From: Methanocella_A sp963792125
GTDB lineage: Archaea; Halobacteriota; Methanocellia; Methanocellales; Methanocellaceae
Length of the DNA: 64,000 nt
NCBI GenBank assembly: GCA_963792125.1
Contig: CAWBVA010000012.1
Coordinates: forward strand, 372,001-436,000
Reading direction: 5' to 3'
The position numbers were made by a program, and so were the translations under genes. Positions 8,087-17,524 of the stretch are shown here, one piece after another (within the stretch, counting starts at the first letter, position 1; each line of letters starts with the position of its first letter). Below the pieces are notes generated by a model, which saw nothing but the letters and a program-made list of their open reading frames with translations, was not told where the DNA came from and ran no database searches.

Positions 8087-9337
8087 TTGTCTGAACCGAT
8101 CACAGATGTCCACGCGCGAGAAATCCTTGACTCGCGGGGTAACCCGACCGTAGAAGTCGAAGTGCATACCGCTTTTAGCATGGGCGTTGCCTGCGTGCCC
8201 TCCGGGGCGTCGACAGGCACGTATGAAGCGCTGGAGCTCAGGGATAAAGGAAAGCGCTACGGCGGCAAGGGTGTCGAGAAGGCCGTCGGGAACGTCAACG
8301 AGAAAATAGCGGACCTGGTGATCGGCATGGACGTGACCGCGCAGCGGGAACTCGATATGGCCATGTGCGAACTGGACGGGAGTGCCACCAAGTCAAAGCT
8401 CGGCGCCAACGCTATCCTTGGCGTTTCCATGGCGGCAGCGAGGGCAGCCTCAAGCCTGCTGGATATTCCGCTCTACCAGTACCTTGGCGGCGTGAACGCG
8501 CACCGGCTGCCAGTACCCATGATGAACGTCGTCAATGGCGGCAAGCATGCCGGCAGCGGCCTGGCGATACAGGAGTTCCTTATCCTCCCGGTCGGAGCGG
8601 ATACATACCGTGAAGGCCTGCGTATGGGCGTGGAGACCTATCATACGCTTGGCAAAATCCTGAAAGGCAAGTATGGCAGCACAGCCACCAACGTAGGCGA
8701 CGAAGGCGGCTATGCGCCGGCGATCAAGACCACCCGGGACGCGCTGGACGCCATATCGGACGCTATTGATCAGGCCGGCTATAAAGGCAAGGTCAAGCTG
8801 GGCATGGACTCTGCCGCATCCGAATTCTATAAGGACGGCAAGTACCAGATCGACGGCAAGTCGCTTACCACGGATAAGCTGGTCAGCTACTACCTGGACA
8901 TCGTGAAGGACTACCCGATCGTCAGCCTCGAAGACCCGTTCGCCGAAGAGGACTGGGACGGCTTCGTCGCCCTCACAAAAAAGGCTGGCAAGGTCGCGGT
9001 CATCGGGGACGACATTTTTGTCACAAACGTAAAGCGCCTGAAGAAGGGCATTGACATGGGCGCGGGTAATGCGCTGCTGCTCAAGGTAAACCAGATCGGC
9101 AGCATATCCGAGGCCTTCGACGCGGCGGAGATGGCGTTCCGGAACAAGTACAAGGTAGCTGTCAGCCACCGGTCGGGCGAGACCTGCGACAGCATCATTG
9201 CGGACATATCCGTGGCGCTCGGCGCCGAGTTCATCAAGACCGGTGCGCCGGCCCGGAGCGAGCGGACGTCCAAGTATAACCAGCTGCTCCGGATAGAGGA
9301 GAACCTGGGCGGCGTGGCGAAGTATACGAAGATTTAA
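8087..9337 (+). CDS. eno: Enolase (2-phosphoglycerate dehydratase)
   Basis: Enolase interconverts 2-phosphoglycerate and phosphoenolpyruvate in glycolysis/gluconeogenesis. The 416-residue protein has the N-terminal signature AREILDSRGNPTVEVEV, PSGASTGTYEALELRD, the metal ligands in GMDSAASEFY, VSLEDPFAEEDW and IGDDIFVTN, the catalytic lysine region LLLKVNQIGS, and SHRSGET near the C-terminus. The TTG at 8087 is preferred because GGGATGTG sits 6-13 bases upstream and MSEPITDVHAREI fits the family; GTG at 8078 would add three residues. Enolase also supplies phosphoenolpyruvate, which is near the lactyl donor chemistry of F420, and cofC is next door on the other strand. Confidence 0.95.
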   Translation: MSEPITDVHAREILDSRGNPTVEVEVHTAFSMGVACVPSGASTGTYEALELRDKGKRYGGKGVEKAVGNVNEKIADLVIGMDVTAQRELDMAMCELDGSATKSKLGANAILGVSMAAARAASSLLDIPLYQYLGGVNAHRLPVPMMNVVNGGKHAGSGLAIQEFLILPVGADTYREGLRMGVETYHTLGKILKGKYGSTATNVGDEGGYAPAIKTTRDALDAISDAIDQAGYKGKVKLGMDSAASEFYKDGKYQIDGKSLTTDKLVSYYLDIVKDYPIVSLEDPFAEEDWDGFVALTKKAGKVAVIGDDIFVTNVKRLKKGIDMGAGNALLLKVNQIGSISEAFDAAEMAFRNKYKVAVSHRSGETCDSIIADISVALGAEFIKTGAPARSERTSKYNQLLRIEENLGGVAKYTKI

Positions 9338-9353
9338 ACAAAAAGGCTGGTCA

Positions 9354-9377
9354 GGCGTTCGCGCGCGTGCGGACGCC
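9354..9377. terminator. Hairpin with CG-alternating loop between eno and cofC
   Basis: GGCGTTCGC and GCGGACGCC pair (one G-T pair) around a GCGCGT loop, 17 bases after the enolase stop and 20 bases beyond the cofC stop on the other strand. The position and symmetry suggest a shared terminator. The loop is one of the CGCGCG tracts repeated elsewhere in the window. Confidence 0.45.
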
Positions 9378-9396
9378 GCCCCGCTTTCGACAATAT

Positions 9397-10065
9397 TTAC
9401 CCGATGGCGCGGTAGTTCTTCTGCCAGGGTATGGCCGTAATGTTCTTCTCCGGGTCCCGGATCACGCGCACCCGGCCCTTGCTGGCATCGAGCGCGGTGA
9501 ACGAGCGGAGAAACTTCGCCGACTCGCCCTTTCCATGGATGTAAAGCTCCACGAGGTCGTAGGTCTCGTCTATGTCCGTGGACACGTTAAAAGAGTCGAA
9601 TGTCTCCACCGTCAGGCCATTTTCCTCTGCGATCCTGACGTGGTCGAGATAGCTGGCGCCGTAGTAGTCCACATGATACTTGTCGGGCCTGCGAATAAGC
9701 TGCGCGTTGGTGCCGCCACCCCTGCCCGGGCTGATGACGAGGTCGGCCGGGCTGGCCAGCATGTCCCTGATGTTCTTCTCCGTGATCAGCGGCATGTCGC
9801 CCATGACGATCATCACGGGCTCGTCGTGCGTCGAGAGATAGTCATTCAGCGCCTCGTTCAGCTCTTTATGGCTGACAACGATCTCCGCGTCCTCCCACTC
9901 GAAAGGCCCGGTGGTCAGCAGCGAGATGCGAAGGCCGGCTGACGCGAGCGCCCCGGTGATGTCCAGCAACATCAGCCGGGCAAGTTCAGTGCGTTCCTCC
10001 GGGGTGAGGAGCGGTGACAGCCGGGACTTGGCGTTAGCGACTTTAAAGGGGACTATTGCCTTCAT
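9397..10065 (-). CDS. cofC: 2-phospho-L-lactate guanylyltransferase
   Basis: CofC activates 2-phospho-L-lactate with GTP to form the lactyl-diphospho-guanosine donor used in F420 assembly. The 222-residue protein begins MKAIVPFKVANAKSRLSPLL with the nucleotide-binding lysine/arginine signature. It contains VMIVMGDMPLITEKNIRDML, the metal/nucleotide loop of this NTP-transferase family, and VISPGRGGGTNAQLIRRP. The ATG at 10065 gives the canonical N-terminus; the frame extends upstream to 10431 through repeat sequence and that part is not coding. No ribosome site precedes it, but TATATAAA on the minus strand (10091-10098) is about 28 bases upstream, which fits a leaderless mRNA. Confidence 0.9.
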   Translation of the reverse strand: MKAIVPFKVANAKSRLSPLLTPEERTELARLMLLDITGALASAGLRISLLTTGPFEWEDAEIVVSHKELNEALNDYLSTHDEPVMIVMGDMPLITEKNIRDMLASPADLVISPGRGGGTNAQLIRRPDKYHVDYYGASYLDHVRIAEENGLTVETFDSFNVSTDIDETYDLVELYIHGKGESAKFLRSFTALDASKGRVRVIRDPEKNITAIPWQKNYRAIG

Positions 10066-10090
10066 TGATTTATATGGAAAGCTTTTAAAA

Positions 10091-10098
10091 TTTATATA
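10091..10098 (-). promoter_or_regulatory. TATA box for a leaderless cofC transcript
   Basis: The minus strand reads GTATATAAATTTTAAAAGC. The spacing of about 26-33 bases to the ATG puts the transcription start at or very near the first codon, consistent with the absence of a Shine-Dalgarno sequence. Confidence 0.5.
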
Positions 10099-10124
10099 CT
10101 TTGGTAATTTTGGCAGGGGCTGTC

Positions 10125-10306
10125 GGGGAGCCTTTTCCAAAAAGGCTCCCCTGACTCGCGACCTGCACATGTGCGGAAGGCACCGCGGAAGATCGTTTTT
10201 GAAGGGGTGCCCAGGGGGAACTTTTTCCCAAAAAGTTCCCCGCTGAAAGCGCAAACGCGATAGTTTGGGAAGAGGGCAGGGGGAACCTTTTACCAAAAGG
10301 TTCCCC
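10125..10306. repeat. Three 27-bp palindromes of the GGGGAAC type
   Basis: Perfect or near-perfect palindromes lie at 10125-10151 (GGGGAGCCTTTT...AAAAGGCTCCCC), 10215-10241 (GGGGAACTTTTT...AAAAAGTTCCCC) and 10280-10306 (GGGGAACCTTTT...AAAAGGTTCCCC). Each has the same short central CC. The 362-base gap between cofC and the next gene holds these repeats and no gene. A CG-alternating tract (10353-10372) follows. A fourth, inverted copy is at 1474-1498, so this is a dispersed family. No transposase or target-site duplication was seen. Confidence 0.75.
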
Positions 10307-10427
10307 TGTACGCTTAGCCTATATAACATATTCGTCGCCCGCCCGGCAGCCCCTCGCGCGCGCACACGCGACAGACCGATGACGATATCCTTATAACAGC
10401 CATACCAGGCTTCTGCGCTCGTTCTGT

Positions 10428-11379
10428 TCACTTGTTAATATACTTGAAGTACACGATCGCCCATGCGACGAAGAACGCTAACCCTGCCGCTATGGCGATC
10501 CATACGTTCAGCCCTGCGAAGGGTTTAGACGTGTTTTTTCCAGCATCGTCGGCGCCCTGGTTCTCGCCAGGCCCGGGAAGGCCGCCAGACGTGTTGCTGC
10601 TGCCGTTGAGCGTCACACCGGGAAGGCCGGAAATGCCTCCTGTGTGGTTGCCGGTGGTCGTGTTGACTGGGATGTCGAGTGCCGGGCCCTCGTATTTCAG
10701 GCCGGATAAGGTGCCCCGCAGGTAGCTGGCCTCGTCCCCGACCATGAGGTGCAGCAGCAAGTACTTTTTCTGGGAATAGTAGTTGAAGGCTGTGACGTTC
10801 GCGTTCCCGTCCAGCCTCATGTAAAGCATGTCGCCGGAGGGGAAGATATCGACATGATGTGCGCCCTGTGCGAAGGGCTTCAGGCCGCTGATGCCGCCGA
10901 CGTCGTAGCCACGGCTCGTCCAGGTGCCCATGCCGATCGTAGAACGATCGGCTATGCCGCCCTTCTTCACCCCGGTCTGCGGCGTGCCGTTGTAGAAATC
11001 GATGAGCAGCACGTTCGACTTCTCTCCAGCCGCCAGGTCGTAGTCGAACGAGAAGCTCAGGAAGCCGGGTGGCAGACGGTATAACAGGTAGACGTCGCGA
11101 TAATCCATCCACGACGCCTCGCCTATGTCGACAACCAGCCGGTCATCTTTGATCGTCGCGTTGGCCCCGCCCGAGACGTACACCGTCGCGTTCTCGAACA
11201 CCCCGATCCTCGTCAGGCCGACCATCGACGCGGTGGGCACTGAAGATCGTAGCGTTCTGCGATATGCTGACGGGCGTCAGGTTCGTCTCCGTCCCGTTCC
11301 CCGCCCCCAGAGCGGTCGCTGGCAACAGCAAAGCAAACAGCAGGACAGCAAACGCGGCGTAGAGGAGCTTCATGTACAT
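10428..11379 (-). CDS. Secreted, C-terminally membrane-anchored surface protein (frameshifted)
   Basis: A signal peptide MKLLYAAFAVLLFALLLPATALG is followed by a Thr/Asn-rich N-terminus and then a beta-rich ectodomain of about 200 residues. Next comes a Gly/Ser/Thr/Asn linker (TTTGNHTGGISGLPG...) with many N-glycosylation sequons, and a final span VWIAIAAGLAFFVAWAIVYF with a short KYINK tail. This is the plan of an archaeal cell-surface protein. No known domain was recognised. The frame breaks at about 11245 in a C-rich run; a single base joins NATIFS to PTASMVGLTRIGVFEN. GGGAGAGG precedes the ATG at 11379; ATG at 11373 is also possible. It is transcribed away from cofG, sharing a 135-base promoter region. 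Confidence 0.65.
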
Positions 11380-11514
11380 GAGGCCTCTCCCGGATCTACT
11401 ATAAAAACCTGTTCCACTAAGACACGTTGCGAGAGCTTTATAAACCCGACTTCGTGTCTTCGTGTTAAAGAGAATGTAGATATAATAGCCGCGACTATTT
11501 AAGGACAGTCGAAG

Positions 11515-12515
11515 ATGGCGTGTGGAACGATGTACCCGAAGCCTGTCACGTACACAAGAAATGTTTTTATCCCGGTGACTAACATGTGCCGGAACAATTG
11601 TGCCTACTGTGGCTTCCGTCGCGACATCGGCTCGGGAGAGGACTACCTGACGCCGCCTGCAGAGGCGAAGGCGCTGATAGCGAAGGCCGCTGGCATGGGC
11701 TGCGTGGAGGCTCTTTTTACCTATGGGGATGCCTCGCAAGACCCGCGGTTTTTGGGACGAATGCAGGAGATCGGCTACCCGTCGCTGACGGCGTATGTGC
11801 GCGAACTTTCAGCCTGTATGCGATCAGCGTCGGCATGCTGCCCCATACCAACGGAGGCGTCCTGCCGGCCGGGGATTTGCGGGAGCTGGCCGACCTCAAC
11901 GCCAGCATGGGCCTGATGCTCGAGACCACCGCAAAGCGCCTGCCTGCTCACAGCCTTAGCCCGATGAAGGACCCGGAGGTCCGGGTACGTTTCATCGAGG
12001 AGGCAGGGAGGCTGCGCATGCCGTTCACTACCGGAATCCTCGTCGGCATCGGAGAGACATGGCAGGACCGGAAGGAGTCGCTGGAGACCATCCGTGACAT
12101 TCACCGGAAGTATGACCACATCCAGGAGGTCATCGTCCAGAACTTCGTCCCCAAGCCGCATATCCGCATGGCCAGCGTGGAGCCGCCGACGCCGGCAGAC
12201 ATGGTCCGTGTGATACGGATGGCCAGGGAAATCCTGCCGGAGGATATCTCTATCCAGGCGCCGCCCAACCTGACGGACCATCTCGACGAGTTCCTGGAGG
12301 CGGGAGCGGAAGACATCGGGGGCATCTCTCCGGTGACACAGGACTTCATCAACCCGGAGTGCGCCTGGCCGTCACTCGACGGGCTGAAGGCTAAGGGGCT
12401 GCGGTTGCGGGAAAGGCTGCCGGTCTACCCGAAATACGTGAAGATGGGATGGTACGGGAAAATAACGAAGCCGCTTATCGAGAAATATGCAGACGGAGAT
12501 GGGTATCGTGCTTAA
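11515..12515 (+). CDS. cofG: 7,8-didemethyl-8-hydroxy-5-deazariboflavin synthase subunit 1 (frameshifted)
   Basis: CofG is the radical-SAM half of FO synthase, which makes the deazaflavin chromophore of F420. The cluster motif CRNNCAYC (CxxxCxxC) is at residues 24-31. Later blocks VGMLPHTNGGVLP, MKDPEVRVRFIEEAGRL, PFTTGILVGIGET and ISPVTQDFINPE are typical. A single-base shift at about 11803 separates YVREL from SLYAISVGMLPHTN; correcting it gives a normal protein of about 333 residues. The 3' end overlaps the start of cofH, so the two are an operon and probably co-translated. Start ATG at 11515; ATG at 11530 (MYPKPVTYTRNVF) is possible. Confidence 0.85.
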
Positions 12516-13554
12516 GGAAGTGTACGAGCGATCGCTCGCTGGGAAGATCACGAAGGAGGATGCGAGGGGGCTGCTGAAGGCCAGCCCGTTCGAGCTGTTC
12601 GAGACGGCCGACGCGCTGAAGGAGATCGTCGGCGACGTAGCGACCTATGTGGTGAACAGGAACATCAATTTCACCGATCAATGCACCGGCACCTGCCTGT
12701 TCTGCTCGTTCAGGAACAGCATCGGCTTCAAGCTGACCATCCCGGACATCCTGAAAAAGGTGGAAGAGGCAAAGCAGCTTGGTGCCACGGAGGTATGCAT
12801 CCAGGGCGGCCTGCAGGACGACATGGGCTTACAGGGCTACGTGGACATAATTAAAGCGATCAAGGCGAAATATGACATCCACACCCACGCGTTCTCTCCC
12901 ATGGAAGTCTATCACATGAGCAAAGTCTCCGGCGTGACTGTCGAAGAGTCGCTGAAGGCGCTAAAGGCGGCCGGGCTCAACTCGATGCCGGGGACGGCAG
13001 CGGAAATCCTCTCCGACGATATCCGGGAGCAGATATGCCCGGACAAGCTGACGACAGCCGAGTGGGTGGACGTGGTGACAAAGGCCCACAGGACAGGCAT
13101 ACCCACGACCGCCACGATCATGTACGGCCACATCGAGACATGGGAGCACCGGCTCGATCACATCTTCATCGTCAGGGACATCCAGAGGAAGACACATGGC
13201 ATCACCGAGTTTGTGCCGCTCTCGTTCATGTATGAGAACAACTCCCTCACCGCGAAGTCCATGGGCGCCAGCGGTATCGATGACATGCGCATGTACGCCA
13301 TCGCCAGGATTGTCTTCGGCCGGGACCTGCCCAACGTGCAGGCAAGCTGGGTCAAGCTGGGCGTGAAGCTGGCGCAGGTAGCCCTCTGGTGCGGCGCCAA
13401 CGACCTTGGCGGCACGATCATGGAGGAGAACATCTCGAAGTCGGCCGGCGCAAAGTCGGGCGAGTACCTGTCGCCGCAGGCGCTGCAGACGATCATCAGG
13501 GCGGCCGGGCGTACCCCGCGCGAGCGTACGACACTCTATAAATACGTGGATTAA
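12508..13554 (+). CDS. cofH: FO synthase subunit 2 (5-amino-6-ribitylaminouracil:tyrosine transferase), copy 1
   Basis: CofH is a radical-SAM enzyme that joins the tyrosine-derived fragment to 5-amino-6-ribitylaminouracil, feeding CofG. The intact protein of about 348 residues has CTGTCLFC (CxxxCxxC), the conserved CSFRNSIGF, VCIQGGLQD, YDIHTHAFSPMEV, PGTAAEILSD and TTATIMYGHIET. The GTG at 12508 is favoured because GGAGAT at 12495-12500 is well placed and the result MLKEVYERSL matches the second copy; ATG at 12487 or 12499 would add a few residues. The start overlaps the end of cofG by eight bases. Confidence 0.9.
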   Translation: MLKEVYERSLAGKITKEDARGLLKASPFELFETADALKEIVGDVATYVVNRNINFTDQCTGTCLFCSFRNSIGFKLTIPDILKKVEEAKQLGATEVCIQGGLQDDMGLQGYVDIIKAIKAKYDIHTHAFSPMEVYHMSKVSGVTVEESLKALKAAGLNSMPGTAAEILSDDIREQICPDKLTTAEWVDVVTKAHRTGIPTTATIMYGHIETWEHRLDHIFIVRDIQRKTHGITEFVPLSFMYENNSLTAKSMGASGIDDMRMYAIARIVFGRDLPNVQASWVKLGVKLAQVALWCGANDLGGTIMEENISKSAGAKSGEYLSPQALQTIIRAAGRTPRERTTLYKYVD

Positions 13555-13576
13555 ATGATTTTGTGTTTGGTGTTTG

Positions 13577-13588
13577 TTTTTTTTTTTT
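13577..13588 (+). terminator. Oligo-T terminator after cofGH
   Basis: A run of 12 T starts 23 bases after the cofH stop. Oligo-T tracts terminate archaeal RNA polymerase without a hairpin. The adjacent TTATTTTTA may double as a promoter element for the following small gene. Confidence 0.55.
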
Positions 13589-13612
13589 ATTTTTAGGGCT
13601 GTAGTACAAAAA

Positions 13613-13774
13613 ATGGCTGCTAACCAAGTTCACGAGATGTTCCGAATGTACGATGAATGTAAAAACAGCCGCATGATGTGTGATGGTGACACATACTGTA
13701 TTAGGACAAAGGACAGGATTCTACGCTTTTGTTGCGAGCAATGCAGGGAAACATCTAAAACGCGAGAAGCCTGA
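13613..13774 (+). CDS. Small Cys-rich putative metal-binding protein
   Basis: This 53-residue protein (MAANQVHEMFRMYDECKNSR...) contains six cysteines: one in DECKN, then MMC, YC, and a closing FCCEQC. The FCxxC-type end resembles the second half of a YHS/TRASH metal-binding motif. The ATG at 13613 was chosen; the longer frame starts in the oligo-T tract and gives an implausible Phe run. It is followed at once by a YHS protein and a YHS-fused P-type ATPase, so a role in metal sensing or delivery is likely but inferred. No exact family is recognised. Confidence 0.55.
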   Translation: MAANQVHEMFRMYDECKNSRMMCDGDTYCIRTKDRILRFCCEQCRETSKTREA

Positions 13775-13808
13775 AATAATAAAATGAAGGGTTAAAAGGA
13801 GTGATAGA

Positions 13809-13946
13809 ATGGCAAAGGACGTTGTTTGCGGTATGAATGTGGATGAGAAAACGGCGAAGTTCAAGGCTGAGCGGAACGGCAAGACCTATTATTTCTGTAG
13901 CGCCGCCTGCCTGAAGAAGTTCCAGAGCGACCCGAAGTACAAGTAA
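13809..13946 (+). CDS. Stand-alone YHS-domain protein (45 residues)
   Basis: The sequence starts MAKDVVCGMNVDEKTAKFKA and continues with a YYFCSAACLKKF motif. This is a minimal YHS domain (Cys-Gly-Met and FCxxxC ligands) of the type found fused to copper or heavy-metal ATPases. It closely parallels the first 45 residues of the ATPase encoded 500 bases downstream. The ribosome site GGAGTGAT is perfectly spaced before the ATG. It is a likely metallochaperone or metal donor for that pump, which is inference from similarity and position. Confidence 0.75.
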   Translation: MAKDVVCGMNVDEKTAKFKAERNGKTYYFCSAACLKKFQSDPKYK

Positions 13947-13974
13947 GCGACATCGGGCCAGGACCAGGGGAAAC

Positions 13975-14424
13975 ATGTCACATAGCATTAAAAAAATATT
14001 GATAGCGACTGACGGCTCATCCCGCAGCAGGAAGGCGGCCGCGTTAGGCGTCGAACTCGCGAAGGGCCTCGACGCGGAGGTGCTTGCGGTCTTCGTCGTC
14101 GACCAGATCAGCTCGTGCAACCTCGAAGAATGCATCACCGTCACCACACCGGTATACACGGCCAAGGATATCCTGGTCAACCGGGGCGAAAAGGCGGCGA
14201 GGTTCGTCGAGGACCTCGCGAAGAATGCTGGTGTCAAAGCCGCGCACCTCATCGTGGAAGGAAACGCTGCGGATCAGATCATCAAGACCGCATGCGAACA
14301 GGACGCTGACCTGATCGTGATGGGCACGCTCGGCACCAGCGGTGTCAAGAAGTTCCTGATCGGCAGCGTCGCGGAGAAAGTGATCCGCCACTCGCCGATA
14401 CCCGTGCTGACGGCGAAAAAATAG
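13975..14424 (+). CDS. Universal stress protein, UspA family
   Basis: The 149-residue protein has the UspA fold signatures: KKILIATDGSSRSRKAA at the N-terminus, and near the end LIVMGTLGTSGVKKFLIGS with the G-x2-G-x9-G(S/T) nucleotide-binding pattern, followed by VAEKVIRHSPIPVLT. It is likely an ATP-binding stress protein of the cytoplasm. It lies between the small YHS protein and the P-type ATPase with gaps of 28 and 17 bases, so it probably belongs to their operon and responds to the same metal stress. Confidence 0.85.
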   Translation: MSHSIKKILIATDGSSRSRKAAALGVELAKGLDAEVLAVFVVDQISSCNLEECITVTTPVYTAKDILVNRGEKAARFVEDLAKNAGVKAAHLIVEGNAADQIIKTACEQDADLIVMGTLGTSGVKKFLIGSVAEKVIRHSPIPVLTAKK

Positions 14425-14441
14425 CTGCAGTGGAGTAGAAT

Positions 14442-16744
14442 ATGCCGATAGACCCAGTTTGCAAGATGACCGTGGACGAGAACTCGCCGTTCAAGGCGGA
14501 GGTCGGGGGCCGGATGTACTACTTCTGCTCCCAGGACTGCCTCGCGACATTTACGAGCCCTGAAAAGGAGCTCAAGAGCATGAGGCGAAGGGTGACTGTA
14601 GCCTTGTCAGGAGTACTGTTCATCGCGTTCCTGAGGGTTGTCGCGCTTTTGACACTGGCCGCAGGCGTATCCCTGATCTCCTGGGCGCCGATTCCGCAGC
14701 TGCCCTGGTTCACGTGGGGCTACTGGCTGTTCCTGTTGACCACGCCGGTGCAGTTCATCGGCGGCTGGAGCTTCTATAAAGGGGCCTATACTGCCCTGAA
14801 GTCGGGGCGTACCAACATGGACGTGCTGATCGCGCTGGGCACGACGACCGCGTACTTTTTCAGCGTATTCGTGCTGTTCTTCCCGGGCGTGCTGCCGGTG
14901 GCCGAGAAAGACGTGTACTTCGAGGTCTCGGCTGTCATCATCGCGTTCGTGCTCATCGGCAAGTTCCTCGAGGACTATATGAGGGCCAGCACGTCGGCCG
15001 CAGTGCAGGAAGCTGATGGACATGCGTCCGGCTACGGCCACGGGTAATCCGGGACGGCCAGGAAGTGGAGATCCCGGCGGAGAGCGTCATGGTCGGCGAG
15101 ATCGTCGTCGTCCGGCCGGGCGAGAAGATACCCACCGACGGCATCGTGACCGAAGGGCATTCATCTGTCGATGAGAAGCTGGTCACCGGCGAGAGCGTGC
15201 CTGTGGAAAAGCGGCCCGGGGACAAGGTCATCGGCGCCACGATCAACAAGATGGGCGTTCTGAAGTACCGGGCTACGCAGGTCGGCGCCGACACGACGCT
15301 GATGCAGATCGTGAAGATGGTCGAGGAGGCGCAGGCGACGACCGCGCCCATCCAGCGGATAGCCGATAAGATCAGCTCGTATTTCGTCCCGATCGTGTTC
15401 ACCATCGCCATACTGACCTTCCTGGGCTGGTTCCTCGTGATGGGCAATCTGACCATGGCCGTACTATCCTTCGTCGCGGTCGTGATCATTTCGTGCCCCT
15501 GTGCCATCGGCATAGCGACACCGACGGCGTTGTTCGTCGGCGTGGGCAAGGGCGCCGAGGCTGGCATCCTGATCCGGGGCGGCGAGTACCTGGAGCTGGC
15601 GCAGAAACTGAACACCGTGGTGTTCGACAAGACCGGTACGCTTACGAAGGGCGAACCCTCGGTCACGGATATCACCGGCGATAACCCGGACGAGATACTG
15701 CGGCTGGCCGCCATAGCGGAGAAAGGCTCGGAGCACCCGCTCGGCGAAGCGATCGTGCGGGCCGCCCGCGATAAAAAGATGGACGTTAAGGATGCCGAAT
15801 CCTTCGAGGCAGTCCCGGGCCACGGCATCAAGGTCACCGTCGAAGGCAAGGAAGTGCTGGTGGGCAACCGCCGCCTGATGAAGGCCAACGGCATCGACAC
15901 GTCGGGCATCGAGAACCGCCTGCAGGAACTGGAAACCAGGGTAAGACGGCTATGATTGTCGCGGCCAATAAAAAGATTGCTCGGCATCATCGCCGTGGCC
16001 GATACGCTGAAAGAGCACTCGGCCGAGGCGGTCGCGGAGCTGAAGAAGATGGGCATCGAGACCATCATGCTCACCGGCGACAACGAGAAGACGGCCAACG
16101 CCATCGCGAAACAGGTAGGCATCGACCGGGTGATCGCGAACGTCCTGCCGGGCGAGAAGGAGGACGTCATCAAGAAGCTGCAGGCGGAGGGCAAGATCGT
16201 GGCCATGGTGGGCGACGGCATCAACGACGCGCCGGCGCTGGCGCAGTCGAACATCGGCATCGCGGTGGGCAGCGGCTCCGACGTGGCTAAGGAGACCGGC
16301 GGCATCGTCCTCATCCGGGACGACCTGCGCGACGTCGTATCGGGCATCAGGCTGAGCAAGGCCACCATGCGGAAGATCAAGCAGAACATGTTCTGGGCGC
16401 TGATCTACAACGTGCTGGCCATACCCGTGGCAGCGATCGGGCTGCTGAACCCGATGATCGCGGCGGCGGCCATGGCGATGAGCTCGCTCACGGTCGTCTC
16501 GAACTCGGCGCTGCTCAGGCGGTTCAAGCTGCGGAGGGAAGATGAAAACGAGGCGGTCGACAGGTGCTGGCCAGTCGAATACAGCAGCGCCGGTGACGGT
16601 GAAATAGCTGACATCTTCGAAAATTTTTCGCGAAAAAGCATAGATGATGGCGATGGAGATGCATGCCGAAACCTTCGCATATTTTTTTACATCGCCCACC
16701 ACATTTTTTATCGAAGGGATGTATTGTGCAAAGACAAAAGATGA
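14442..16744 (+). CDS. YHS-fused heavy-metal P1B-type ATPase, copper/silver type (four frameshifts)
   Basis: Residues 1-45 are a YHS domain (DPVCKMTV, YYFCSQDC) in place of the usual CxxC heavy-metal domain. Then come transmembrane spans, VTGESVPVEK of the actuator domain, the transport motif SCPCAIGIATPTAL, the phosphorylated aspartate in DKTGTLT, SEHPLGEA, and GDGINDAPALAQ of the ATP domain. CPC with YHS suggests Cu(I)/Ag(I) export. Frames must be joined at about 15006 and 15041 (restoring RKLMDMRPATATVIRDGQEVEIP in two steps) and 15937 and 15971. The motifs are otherwise intact. The pump proper ends near 16545 (RFKLRRED); the remaining open frame to 16744 is not ATPase-like and overlaps the next gene, so a stop or one more indel is probably missing. 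It is the last gene of the YHS-Usp operon. Confidence 0.75.
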
Positions 16745-17380
16745 TAGCAGCTTTGGCTTTATTAGCAATGGCTTCGCTCTTGCTTGCGCTAGCGGCAGGC
16801 GCTGTCGCCCAGGGCCAAGGTCAAAGAGAAGCTGGAAAATGTTGATCCGAAGAACATGGATACGTTGTATCACGCGTACGTAGTGACCGGTGAGAGTGGC
16901 GATGCGATGACGTTCAACGTGTTGAACACGGTGGTCAAGAATAAAGATGGAAGCATGCTGACCAAGGATTTCACTCCGCCCATATCTGTCCAGTACTTCT
17001 ACGCGAACGATACGCTGAAGTACGGCGCCAAAATAGGATGCGCTGGGAGAACTCCAGGGATACACGAGGACGGACTACAACACGGCGACAATCAATGTTG
17101 CCGGCGCATCGGGGGTAATGGCCGGGAAGGACATCAGCGTGTCCACGAAAGACGGAGGCATCGAATTCCAGATCCGGGCTTCGCCGTGTACATGCCAGAC
17201 GGCACCGCTAAGACCTATAAGCTTGATACGCCCGTAAAGGCCTCAATGGCGACGGGCAGAACGACGATGACCACCGAGTCACGCCGCAGCTGAAGGCTGC
17301 TGCAGGATCGCTAAGGGGGATGCGAAGTTCCCGGCGAACGCTGCGCCGTCAAGATAAGGGACATCGACGCGAAGATGTGA
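16726..17380 (+). pseudogene. Broken gene for a small secreted protein
   Basis: A GTG (16726) or ATG (16741) start gives a signal peptide (MIAALALLAMASLLLALAAG, cleavage near AVAQG). After a shift at about 16815 the sequence continues VKEKLENVDPKNMDTLYHAY in another frame. Further shifts near 17036, 17185, 17250 and 17320 lead through ALGELQGYTRTDYNTATINV, DISVSTKDGGIEFQIRA and FAVYMPDGTAKTYKLDT to VKIRDIDAKM and a stop at 17378-17380. The joined product of about 215 residues looks like a periplasmic or surface beta protein. With at least four breaks in 650 bases it is either a decayed gene or a badly read stretch. No family recognised. Confidence 0.5.
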
Positions 17381-17524
17381 TTGCGCCGAGTTCATAGCCA
17401 GGGGATTACTATTGTGATCCCTGATAGGAATTGCATAAAATACGGGAGACTTTAGCCCGTATGCAGGAACCCACACCACTAGCATTTAATGCCACGCGAT
17501 TATCTTTTTTTGAGGATTGTTGTG

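Noticed and set aside
10125..10306. CRISPR array
   Set aside because: Three similar palindromes occur, but the repeats are not identical, the spacing is unequal (90 and 65 bases), the arms are fully self-complementary and no cas gene is present.
14953..16389. 478-codon minus-strand open frame opposite the P-type ATPase
   Set aside because: Ser/Met/Thr-rich antisense product without motifs. The opposite strand carries all P-type ATPase signatures.
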